This document shows, in pieces, positions 7,394 through 14,142 of a stretch of 16,045 nt of DNA. The notes below the pieces were generated by a model. That model worked only from the letters and a program-made list of their open reading frames with translations. It was not told the origin of the DNA and made no database searches. Location of the stretch: positions 1-16,045 of the forward strand of contig JBBRHH010000068.1 in assembly GCA_038222915.1 (NCBI GenBank), given 5' to 3'. The position numbers and the translations under genes were made by a program. The stretch comes from JBBRHH01 sp038222915. GTDB taxonomy: Bacteria > Planctomycetota > Phycisphaerae > Tepidisphaerales > Tepidisphaeraceae. Numbering within the stretch: the stretch's first letter is position 1; each line of letters begins with the position of its first letter.

Positions 7394-10158
7394 TGGAGGC
7401 CGCGTTTGAACCGCTTGCGTTCTCACTTCGGCTGCGGCGAAGTGGGCAGAGCGTTCATGAGACGAAGGCGTGGCTGATTCCTGGCGCGGATGCCGGCATT
7501 TGGATCGAGGAGATTGCTGCGTGCGGCGTCGCGATGGATGCCTGCACCCTCTATATACTCCCTTCGTCGCTGGCCAACCCGCAGCCGGCAGGCGTCCTGG
7601 TTGTTCCTGCCGAGGGCACTTGCAAGCACGTGAGCACTCGCGGTCTGCCATACGCCTGTGTTGGTGGGAAGCTATTTCTGCCTTCCGATGCGGAGCTTGA
7701 TCCGCCGGTCAGCGAGGCCGAAATGAAGGGCCTTCTTTCGTGGCAGGTGGCGATTCTTCATCCCGGTATTGGGCTGGTCGGCTTTTCGGCGGGCAACTCG
7801 ATTGGGGTTCATGATCTTGTTGCGATGCCGCGTCGGGTGTCGTCGCCGTGGGATGAAGCGGTTGCCGGCGTGGCGCTGAACACACGGTTGAAATCCGTGC
7901 ATCCGTTAATAGCGCCGACGTTTCAACTGGTCGTTGAGATGGGCCGGGATGACATTGCCACGGAATCGGTGGACGAGACCATCCCGCCGGCGATCCCGGA
8001 TAAATCTTCGGTGTTGTCGATCAAGCGATTCGCAGCCTGGCTCGCGGGGAAGAAGCCGCCGGGGGGCAAAGCGTCTGCGCAGGCTTCTGAAGAGTCGGCA
8101 GGTATGTTCTCGGCGATTTGGCGCTGGGCACACCGGGACCGTCCTCTTACGACGAGCGAGTTGCAATCTCGCCGCGATCGGGAGCTGCAGCGATTGCTGC
8201 AACTTCTGATGAGCGACCCTGACATGGGTTTGCGGTATGCGCTTCCGCTTGCCGATGACAGTAGCCGCGGCGTTGCCAGTCCGTCCGGACAACTTGGTCA
8301 ACGCGAAACGGATTTCAATCTGGATTCTATTTCTGGCGGCCGTGCCGCGGACCAATGGGCGATCGCAGCGGAAATGCGGCAAAAGCTGCGCGACCAGTAT
8401 CGCGAGGCGGCTGCACGAGAGCTGAATCTTGGAAGGCATCGACGGGCGGCGTACATATTCGCGAAACTGCTGGGTGACTTTGCCACTGCGGCCAACGCTC
8501 TGAAGCAGGGGCGGCACTATCGGGAGGCCGCGATCTTGTATCGCGAGAAGCTTAACGACACGGCGGCGGCCGCCGTGTGTCTGGAAGAAGGCGGGCTGCT
8601 GACGGACGCCATCGAGATATATATCGAACTCAAACAGTTTGAGAAGGCAGGCGACCTTTACATGCGGATCGAGCGGATCGACGAGGGGCATAAATGCTAT
8701 CGCCTTGCCGTCGATCAGTATCTGGGCCTGAAGGATCGTCTCGCTGCTGCCCAGCTCATGGAGCAAAAGCTGTGTGCACCGGATGAAGCTTTGCAAATTC
8801 TGGAAGAAGGTTGGCCGGGATCGCAGCAGGGGGTTGGCTGCCTAATCGGGTTCTTTCGGCTGCTGGGCCGACTGGGTCGTCATGATAGGGCGATACACGA
8901 GATGCGATCACTCGCGGAACAGCCGGTGGACATCACGGCGCAACTCGCCGAACGGATGGTCGATCTCTCGTCAAGTTATCCGAACGAGGAATTTCGACAT
9001 CGTACGGCCGACACGGTTCGCGTCATTGCCGGGCGCCGACTCAGTCAGTTGGATTCGTTTGAGCCGGCACGTGTCGTCAGTGCCGTGGTTCGGCTGGACC
9101 CTGAAGATCGATTGCTTGCGCGGGACGGCGCGCGGTATCTGGCGGCGCTGCAAAACGCGAAGACAACTTTGCAGGCTTCCCGACCTGCGCGCGCCCTGCG
9201 CCAGCCGAATGTTTTGATATCGTCCTTTCATCTTGGCGCGGATGTCGAGTGGAAGTCTGTGGTGGGGCAAGACCAACCGTTCTTCGCTTTTGGAGTTCGT
9301 GACGACCGGCTGGTGTTGCTGCGGGGCAACTGGGATGGCCGGGTTCAGATCTTTCAGAGTTCCGCACGATACAGTGAAACACTGCCATTCTGGATGGAGC
9401 CCATACCGGAGCTGAATCTGTTGAGCATGGGCGGCTTGATGTATGACCAGTCATTCGTCATGCCCGCGGACAAGAATTTTCCGCAGCCGATTGCAATTGG
9501 CGATCCGGAATTTCTCAAAGCACTGTCGCCGCTGGCGATCGTTCGCGATGAAAACGGCGTGGTATGGACGGTTCTTCGCGATGAGGACGATCGTCGGATT
9601 CAACTGAACGGGTATGCGGCGGCGACGGGCGCTGTCGTTTCTGTTCGCACGATAGAGTTGGCGACGCCGAGATCTCAGAGCGATTGTCCGGTGATGATCG
9701 CCGCGCAGGGCGGCCACGTGCTGATTGGGCATGGCACACAGGTCCTGAATTGCCAGACGAACGTCAGGGGTCAGATGGACCGGCAGTCCATCGATCTTCC
9801 CTCTGCGTGCATCGGGCTTGTCACGACGTTTCCGATGACCCGCCTGCGCGTCGCCGTGATGTGCACTGAAGGCGTGATGCTGCTTTGGCCGGCGGAGGAG
9901 CGTTCATTTCGATTTGCCCAGGACCAAAGTTCTCCGCTGGCGACGTTTACGCGCGGCGCCCATCTGGTGGTAGCGAGCCGAGGCAAAGTACAGGTTTACC
10001 AGACGTCTGCCGATTTTAGAGCGACACGCATTGCTGAGTTTGATACCGGATCGAACGACGCGCTCCTGGCCATACTTCCCGGAGGTGGACCGAATGATTT
10101 TGCGTTGATCTACGTGAATGGGTTGGTCAAGGTATTTGTCGACATGTCCCCTGGGTAA
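7390..10158 (+). CDS. bpX6-like / alpha-solenoid / beta-propeller protein of a ternary system
   Basis: A 922-residue soluble protein with three parts. Residues 1-185 form a domain resembling bpX6 (SLRLRRSGQSVHE, then VGGKLFLPSDAELDPPVSEA at 91-110 and HPGIGLVGF at 124-132). After a low-complexity linker (~190-255) and a short helical block (~255-290), residues ~320-590 form an alpha-solenoid of TPR-like helix pairs: RRAAYIFAKLLGDFATAANA (351-370), HYREAAILYREKLND, AAAVCLEEGGLLTDAIEIYI and EKAGDLYMRIERIDEGHKCY. Residues ~605-918 form a beta-propeller with motifs such as GNWDGRVQIF. Solenoid plus propeller is the part list of coat and intraflagellar-transport proteins, though the order here is reversed. 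The start is ATG at 7390 (ATGATG, overlapping the upstream TGA); 7393 is possible. It ends the operon. A scaffold or sensor role is inference; I see no enzymatic motif. Confidence 0.87.
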   Translation: MMEAAFEPLAFSLRLRRSGQSVHETKAWLIPGADAGIWIEEIAACGVAMDACTLYILPSSLANPQPAGVLVVPAEGTCKHVSTRGLPYACVGGKLFLPSDAELDPPVSEAEMKGLLSWQVAILHPGIGLVGFSAGNSIGVHDLVAMPRRVSSPWDEAVAGVALNTRLKSVHPLIAPTFQLVVEMGRDDIATESVDETIPPAIPDKSSVLSIKRFAAWLAGKKPPGGKASAQASEESAGMFSAIWRWAHRDRPLTTSELQSRRDRELQRLLQLLMSDPDMGLRYALPLADDSSRGVASPSGQLGQRETDFNLDSISGGRAADQWAIAAEMRQKLRDQYREAAARELNLGRHRRAAYIFAKLLGDFATAANALKQGRHYREAAILYREKLNDTAAAAVCLEEGGLLTDAIEIYIELKQFEKAGDLYMRIERIDEGHKCYRLAVDQYLGLKDRLAAAQLMEQKLCAPDEALQILEEGWPGSQQGVGCLIGFFRLLGRLGRHDRAIHEMRSLAEQPVDITAQLAERMVDLSSSYPNEEFRHRTADTVRVIAGRRLSQLDSFEPARVVSAVVRLDPEDRLLARDGARYLAALQNAKTTLQASRPARALRQPNVLISSFHLGADVEWKSVVGQDQPFFAFGVRDDRLVLLRGNWDGRVQIFQSSARYSETLPFWMEPIPELNLLSMGGLMYDQSFVMPADKNFPQPIAIGDPEFLKALSPLAIVRDENGVVWTVLRDEDDRRIQLNGYAAATGAVVSVRTIELATPRSQSDCPVMIAAQGGHVLIGHGTQVLNCQTNVRGQMDRQSIDLPSACIGLVTTFPMTRLRVAVMCTEGVMLLWPAEERSFRFAQDQSSPLATFTRGAHLVVASRGKVQVYQTSADFRATRIAEFDTGSNDALLAILPGGGPNDFALIYVNGLVKVFVDMSPG

Positions 10159-10260
10159 GGATCTTGCCAAAGACCAGGAGACCTGGAATTGTGAACAATC
10201 GCCCGCAAATCAGCCGCCGAATCATTGCGAGTATCGGGCAGGGGGGATAGCCTTGCTGAA

Positions 10261-11457
10261 ATGATCCGCATTGATCGTTTGGTCGATGAACAGCTTCCCA
10301 GGGCCATCGCATTTCGTCATTTCCTGCACACCATTCCAGAACTCGGTTACGAGGAATTCAAAACTGCGGCCGCGATTCGCGCTCGGCTGGATGAACTCGG
10401 AATCGCTTATGTTGCAGGCGTGAAGGATGCTCCAACCGCGACGATTGCATGGATAGGCGATTCGTCCAAGCCATGCGTTGCGCTTAGAGCCGACATCGAC
10501 GCGCTTCCGATTCTCGAGCAGACCGGTGTCACCTACGCGAGCACGCACGTTGGCCGAATGCACGCCTGCGGACATGATGGGCACAGCGCCATCCTCATGG
10601 GCGTAGCGGCATTGCTCAAGTCCATGGTGGGGGAGCTGTCGGTTTGCGTGAAACTACTCTGGCAACCGGCCGAAGAAGGCGGCGGTGGGGCGGAGCGGTT
10701 GGTCAACGCGGGAGTGCTGGACGGTCGAATCGGACCGAAGGTGCGAGCGATTTTCGGCCTGCACGGCTGGCCGGGTCTGAAGGTTGGAATGGTGGCTACA
10801 AAACCGGGCGAACTGCTCGCCGCAACCGACAACTTTATCGCGAAGTTCGTCGGACGCGGATGTCATGGTGCGTTCCCTCACACTGGAATTGATCCGGTCG
10901 TGACGGCGTGTCAGGCGGTGCTCAGCCTGCAGGAGTTTGTCAGCCGGGAAATGGATCCGACCGAGTCTGCCGTCGTGACTGTCGGACAAATGAGCGCTGG
11001 CACCGCTCCGAACATTATCCCCGATACCGCTACGATCATCGGCACGGCACGTACGTTGACGGACGAAAACCGCGGAAAAATCCAGGCCTCGATCCAGCGA
11101 CGCTGCGCCGGCGTCGCGATGGCGGGGGATTGCGCGCTCGAGTTCCAATGGCTGCCTGGCTATCCAGCGACGGTCAACGACCCGGCAATGGCCGATTACG
11201 TCGCCGGTGTCGCGAGAAAAACATTCGGGACGGAAAGGTTTCTGCCGGTAGGGAGGCCCAGCATGGGCGGCGAAGATTTCGCCTACTACCTGCAAAAGAT
11301 ACCGGGCTGCTTTTTTCTGGTGGGCGTGGAGCCATCGGACTGTATAAGCCCAAACGGTTATCCAACGCTGCACAGTGACCGGTACAATTTTACCGACGCC
11401 GCCGTATCGGTTGGAATCAGGATGTTCGTTGAGTTGGTGATGCACTGGCAGGAATAA
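10261..11457 (+). CDS. M20 (M20D-type) metallo-amidohydrolase / N-acyl amino acid hydrolase
   Basis: A 398-residue protein of normal length for amidohydrolases that cleave N-acyl or N-aryl amino acids (hippurate, IAA-amino acid or N-acetyl amino acid hydrolases). The metal-site motifs are all present: HMACGHDGH-type sequence MHACGHDGH (100-108, Cys103 and His105), PAEEGGGG (136-143, with the Glu138/Glu139 pair holding the general base), GLHGWP (166-171) and PSMGGEDFAYYL near the C terminus. RADIDALPI and the dimerisation-domain block GRGCHGAFPH are also clear. No signal peptide is seen, so it is cytosolic. The ATG at 10261 gives the family-typical N terminus. A TTG at 10225 would add 12 residues; the G-rich stretch 10241-10247 is rather far (13 bases) from the ATG. 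A 102-base gap separates it from the ternary operon, so it may be independent. The substrate cannot be named. Confidence 0.92.
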   Translation: MIRIDRLVDEQLPRAIAFRHFLHTIPELGYEEFKTAAAIRARLDELGIAYVAGVKDAPTATIAWIGDSSKPCVALRADIDALPILEQTGVTYASTHVGRMHACGHDGHSAILMGVAALLKSMVGELSVCVKLLWQPAEEGGGGAERLVNAGVLDGRIGPKVRAIFGLHGWPGLKVGMVATKPGELLAATDNFIAKFVGRGCHGAFPHTGIDPVVTACQAVLSLQEFVSREMDPTESAVVTVGQMSAGTAPNIIPDTATIIGTARTLTDENRGKIQASIQRRCAGVAMAGDCALEFQWLPGYPATVNDPAMADYVAGVARKTFGTERFLPVGRPSMGGEDFAYYLQKIPGCFFLVGVEPSDCISPNGYPTLHSDRYNFTDAAVSVGIRMFVELVMHWQE

Positions 11458-11543
11458 CCGTGGCCGACCGATTGCCGTAAATATTTGGCAATTCAAACCA
11501 ATGATTCACTTGTGTGTCCTGTTAAAATAGATCGCCAAAGATC

Positions 11544-12053
11544 ATGGCCGACCGGACTGTCCATTACGAGGCCGCATTCGAAGCTTATTTGCGTCATCGC
11601 GCGGTTCCGTACGTGGCGGTTGACGAAGCAAAAAAGGCCCTGTTCTACAACGCGCGGCTCAAATCCTTCGATTTTGTCGTCTACAGCAAGAAGGGCCCGA
11701 ATCTGCTGGTTGACGTCAAAGGTCGGGCGCTTCGCAGCAAGGCCGGTCGCGCTGTCTCCATGCAGACCTGGGCGACCGAGCAGGATGTGGCCGATCTGCT
11801 TCAATGGCAGCAGGTTTTCGGTGACGGCTTTTCCGCGGTCCTAGTCTTTGTTTACTGGATCGATCCACCGCTTTTGGGCGAACAAAGCGGGCCGGGAATT
11901 TTTACCCACCACGACCGCTGGTATCAGATGATGGCCGTGGAACTTCGCGAATACCGCGACCATATGCGCCGCCGGTCGGTTAAGTGGGAAACGGTCGCTC
12001 TTTCGTCCGCCGATTTCAAGTCCCTTGCCCGTCCAATCGAAAGCTGGTTATGA
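11544..12053 (+). CDS. HYExAFE family protein with PD-(D/E)XK nuclease-like core
   Basis: A 169-residue soluble protein. It begins with HYEAAFEAYL (7-16), the motif that gives the HYExAFE family its name; I know this family from planctomycetes but not with any assigned function. Downstream, Asp43 in SFDFVVY and the strand LLVDVKGR (54-61, Asp57 and Lys59) have the spacing of the PD-(D/E)XK nuclease core (helix with Glu, then D, a short hairpin, then D-x-K). A Gln/Trp-rich helix follows (MQTWATEQDVADLLQWQQ). The nuclease reading is my inference from motif order and is not part of the family name. There is no clear ribosome site before the ATG; the upstream 86 bases contain the AT-rich TTAAAATAG (11522-11530). 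Its stop TGA overlaps the start of a small membrane protein gene, implying joint translation. Confidence 0.85.
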   Translation: MADRTVHYEAAFEAYLRHRAVPYVAVDEAKKALFYNARLKSFDFVVYSKKGPNLLVDVKGRALRSKAGRAVSMQTWATEQDVADLLQWQQVFGDGFSAVLVFVYWIDPPLLGEQSGPGIFTHHDRWYQMMAVELREYRDHMRRRSVKWETVALSSADFKSLARPIESWL

Positions 12054-12286
12054 TGTCGGTTATGCGGCCTCGGTTCTATCTTCTGCTCAGCGCCCTGATG
12101 GCCATCGTCCTCCCGATCATCGCGTTGGCTGATGACGACATGGGCGATCCCCGCCTGGATGGTTTCCCGAAACCGGCCGCGCTCAAGGATGGCGGGGCTT
12201 TTGGTCTCTGGTTCTTAGTGATTGTATTGGCGGTGCTTTGCATCGGCGTTTTGTTCAAGAACCCAAACCGGAGCCATCTGGATTGA
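12050..12286 (+). CDS. Small membrane protein with signal peptide and C-terminal anchor (unknown function)
   Basis: A 78-residue protein that I do not recognise. A signal-peptide-like N terminus (positive RPR, then hydrophobic residues 9-24) ends in ALA followed by DDD, a good cleavage site after residue 27. A short acidic, Pro-rich linker leads to a second hydrophobic span (GLWFLVIVLAVLCIGVLF, 52-69) and a KNPNRSHLD tail. If the signal is cleaved, about 24 residues would face the periplasm with the tail in the cytosol. The start lies at ATG 12050, in an ATGATG overlapping the TGA of the HYExAFE gene; 12053 or 12062 would also give a full signal peptide. The tight overlap argues that it is a real gene made together with its neighbour. 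Possible partner or anchor for that protein; this is not shown. Confidence 0.7.
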   Translation: MMSVMRPRFYLLLSALMAIVLPIIALADDDMGDPRLDGFPKPAALKDGGAFGLWFLVIVLAVLCIGVLFKNPNRSHLD

Positions 12287-12358
12287 CGAATTAAAAACCG
12301 CTGCCGCGTGAGCGGCGCGTCGGATCATTTAGAAGAAGGTCGAACCCTGTTCCCTTAC

Positions 12359-12364
12359 GAGGAG
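12359..12364 (+). promoter_or_regulatory. Ribosome-binding site deciding the start at 12371
   Basis: GAGGAG lies six bases before the ATG at 12371, a near-ideal site. It rules out the in-frame GTG at 12308 as the main start and leaves the transmembrane segment at the very N terminus. Confidence 0.7.
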
Positions 12365-12370
12365 TCACGT

Positions 12371-12673
12371 ATGAAGCGATCCAATGTATTCTGGGCGCTG
12401 GTGGCGGCAAATGTGCTGCTGGCCGTCGCGTTCGTGTGGCGGATGATCCCTGATACGGCGGCAGTCGCGCAGGTCCATCGCGCCGGCGATTACATTATGA
12501 TGCCTGCCAATATGAGCGGCGTGAACAACGGAGTCGTCTTTATTGTCGACACCTCCAACGGCTTGCTCGCCGCCGCGGTGTATGACGAAAATGGCAAGAG
12601 TATCGCCCGCGCCATGCTGCCCATGGACCTCAATCGTGTCTTCAGTGGCGGCGGCGCTGTAAAGCCGAAATGA
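12371..12673 (+). CDS. Small N-terminally anchored protein, paralog 1 (unknown function)
   Basis: A 100-residue protein beginning MKRSNVFWAL, with one hydrophobic span (about residues 7-23) and a small extracytoplasmic part. This part is beta-rich: GDYIMMPANMSG (39-50), then GVVFIVDTSNGLLAAAVYDE (54-73) and a Gly/Lys tail. The alternation resembles a single propeller-like or beta-hairpin module. The start is set by a strong GAGGAG site. The protein downstream at 12735 has the same layout, with D40-[YW]-I at the same residue number in both, so they look like diverged tandem duplicates. I know no function. An uncleaved anchor is more likely than a cleaved signal because no clean A-x-A site follows directly after the span, although VAQ near residue 34 is possible. 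Confidence 0.72.
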   Translation: MKRSNVFWALVAANVLLAVAFVWRMIPDTAAVAQVHRAGDYIMMPANMSGVNNGVVFIVDTSNGLLAAAVYDENGKSIARAMLPMDLNRVFSGGGAVKPK

Positions 12674-12734
12674 TGCTGCCGGTGATGCTCGATTGGTTTA
12701 TTCCCATTGGTAAATTTGCCTGAAAGTCAGAGCC

Positions 12735-13013
12735 ATGAAAAACGATAAATTCTCCATCGGTTTCCTGTCCGCGACCGCATTGCTGCTGTTTGCCGCGTGC
12801 ATCTTCGTCAAGACACCGTCGGCTAAGGCCGAGTTGTCCATCAAGGACCGTGACTGGATCATCACGACCGCCGCGCTTCAGCAGGGAGGTGAGGCCTTGT
12901 ACATCACCGACAACCGCAGTGAGAAGATGGCGGTTTTCGCCTGGGATGTTGCCCAGCGCTCGCTGGTTCTCAAGGCGGTTGGGCCAGTCGCCAATTTGTT
13001 CCTCGCGCGATAG
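12735..13013 (+). CDS. Small N-terminally anchored protein, paralog 2 (unknown function)
   Basis: A 92-residue protein with positive MKNDK, a hydrophobic span (about 8-25) and a possible signal cleavage site at AKA (30-32). The rest is beta-rich: KDRDWIITTAALQQGGEALY (37-56), then ITDNRSEKMAVFAWDV (57-72). This order (D-W-I strand, I-T-D turn, hydrophobic strand ending in aromatic-Asp) mirrors D-Y-I, I-V-D and V-Y-D in the upstream paralog at 12371. Ribosome site is weak (GAAAG, 12722-12726). The gap from paralog 1 is 61 bases, with no sign of a terminator. bioB follows after 72 bases. Function unknown; both proteins probably act in the periplasm or at the membrane. Confidence 0.7.
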   Translation: MKNDKFSIGFLSATALLLFAACIFVKTPSAKAELSIKDRDWIITTAALQQGGEALYITDNRSEKMAVFAWDVAQRSLVLKAVGPVANLFLAR

Positions 13014-13050
13014 TCGTCGCGAACGCGGTTTATTTGTCAATGCTGGCCCC

Positions 13051-13067
13051 CGCCGCCACCCGCGGCG
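13051..13067 (+). other. GC hairpin in the leader of bioB
   Basis: CGCCGC (13051-13056) and GCGGCG (13062-13067) form a perfect 6-bp stem with a CACCC loop, ending 18 bases before the bioB start. No T-run follows, so it is not a classical terminator. It could shape translation of bioB or be chance in GC-rich DNA. Confidence 0.25.
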
Positions 13068-13085
13068 CTAGAGAGACGTACTTTG

Positions 13086-14135
13086 ATGTCAGATTCCCCT
13101 CGGTTTGATTGGACCCGACAAGAAATCGCCGCTGTATACCACACGCCACTCCTCGACCTCGTTTTTCAGGCGGCGTCGGTTCACCGACAACATCATCAGC
13201 CGGGCGAAGTGCAGATCTGCAAATTGATCTCGATCAAGACCGGCGCTTGTCCTGAGGACTGCAGCTATTGCTCCCAATCGGCGCGCTATAAAACCGAGGT
13301 CCAACCGCAGGCGCTGATGTCGAAAGACGAAGTGCTCGACATTGCCGGCCGGGCGAAGGCCAGCGGTGTCTCACGCGTTTGCATGGGAGCGGCCTGGCGG
13401 GAGGTCAAGGACAACCAGCAATTCGAACGCGTGCTGGAGATGGTCACGGACGTCACGGCGATGGGTCTTGAAGTCTGCTGTACGCTTGGCATGTTGAGCG
13501 AATCACAGGCCAGGCGACTCGAGGACGCCGGCCTTTACGCCTACAACCACAATCTCGACACATCGGCCGAGTACTACGAAACGATCATTACCACGCGGAC
13601 GTACGCCGACCGGCTCAACACCATCGATAACGTCCGCAAGACGAATGTGACGATGTGCACGGGTGGAATCATCGGTCTTGGAGAAACCGCGGATGACCGC
13701 ATTTCCATGCTTCAGACACTCGCGACACTCAACCCGCATCCGGAGTCGGTGCCGATCAATATTTTATCGAAAGTCCCTGGGACCCCGCTCGCAAACCAGC
13801 CGGACGTTCCAGCCCTGGATGTGGTGCGAATGGTCGCTACCACGCGCATTCTGATGCCCAAATCGGTGGTGCGCCTGTCGGCGGGCCGTGCAAAAATGTC
13901 TGCCAGCGAACAGGGCATGTGTTTCCTCGCGGGTGCGAATTCTATTTTCTCCAGCGAGACGGGTCAGATGTTGACGCTCGCGGTACCATCGCCCAAATAT
14001 GACGCCGACCAGCAACTGTTCAGCGCCCTGGGCCTGACAACCCGTCCGCCGTTCAAAGACAAGGCGGCAGGGGGGCAGTACATCAGTGAAGATGTCACGA
14101 TGGCAGGCTGCGAAACAGCAATCGCGGCAAAGTGA
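13086..14135 (+). CDS. bioB: Biotin synthase
   Basis: A 349-residue radical SAM enzyme that inserts sulfur into dethiobiotin, the last step of biotin synthesis. The SAM-cluster motif is CPEDCSYC (Cys55, Cys59, Cys62). The second cluster, a [2Fe-2S] sulfur donor in E. coli, is held by three cysteines and an arginine; the equivalents here are Cys99 (RVCMGAAWRE), Cys131 (EVCCTLGM), Cys191 (MCTGGIIGLGE) and Arg263 in VRLSAGR, all present. YNHNLDTS (153-160), SVPINIL (221-227) and MCFLAGANSIF are further family blocks. Length is normal. The ATG at 13086 is preferred over a TTG one codon upstream; GAGAG (13071-13075) is the likely ribosome site, somewhat far at ten bases. No other biotin gene is in the window, but a ketosynthase gene follows within 7 bases. 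No convincing BirA-type operator was found upstream. Confidence 0.98.
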   Translation: MSDSPRFDWTRQEIAAVYHTPLLDLVFQAASVHRQHHQPGEVQICKLISIKTGACPEDCSYCSQSARYKTEVQPQALMSKDEVLDIAGRAKASGVSRVCMGAAWREVKDNQQFERVLEMVTDVTAMGLEVCCTLGMLSESQARRLEDAGLYAYNHNLDTSAEYYETIITTRTYADRLNTIDNVRKTNVTMCTGGIIGLGETADDRISMLQTLATLNPHPESVPINILSKVPGTPLANQPDVPALDVVRMVATTRILMPKSVVRLSAGRAKMSASEQGMCFLAGANSIFSSETGQMLTLAVPSPKYDADQQLFSALGLTTRPPFKDKAAGGQYISEDVTMAGCETAIAAK

Positions 14136-14142
14136 GCCGCAC

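Noticed and set aside
10174..10186. CCAGG-AGA-CCTGG hairpin after the ternary operon
   Set aside because: The stem is only 5 bp with a 3-base loop and no T-run; too weak to call a terminator, though the operon does end nearby.
11485..11530. Possible promoter before the HYExAFE gene (TTGGCA at 11485, TAAAAT at 11523)
   Set aside because: The spacer is 32 bases, and no -35-like hexamer lies at 16-18 bases. A start from the TAAAAT alone would leave an almost leaderless message.
11460..11556. Short direct repeat TGGCCGACCG at 11461 and at 11547
   Set aside because: A single 10-base GC-rich repeat, one copy inside a coding start; no mobile element or further copies around it.
12283..12310. TTGACG as a -35 element downstream of the 78-residue gene
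   Set aside because: No -10-like sequence occurs 16-18 bases later; the region there is GC-rich.
12303..12316. GCCGC-GTGA-GCGGC hairpin with a GNRA-type loop before the gene at 12371
   Set aside because: The stem is 5 bp, no T-run follows, and such structures are expected by chance at this GC content.
13020..13045. BirA-like operator half-site (GGTTTATTT) upstream of bioB
   Set aside because: Only six of nine bases match the half-site GGTTTACAA, and no matching opposite half-site is present at the required distance.
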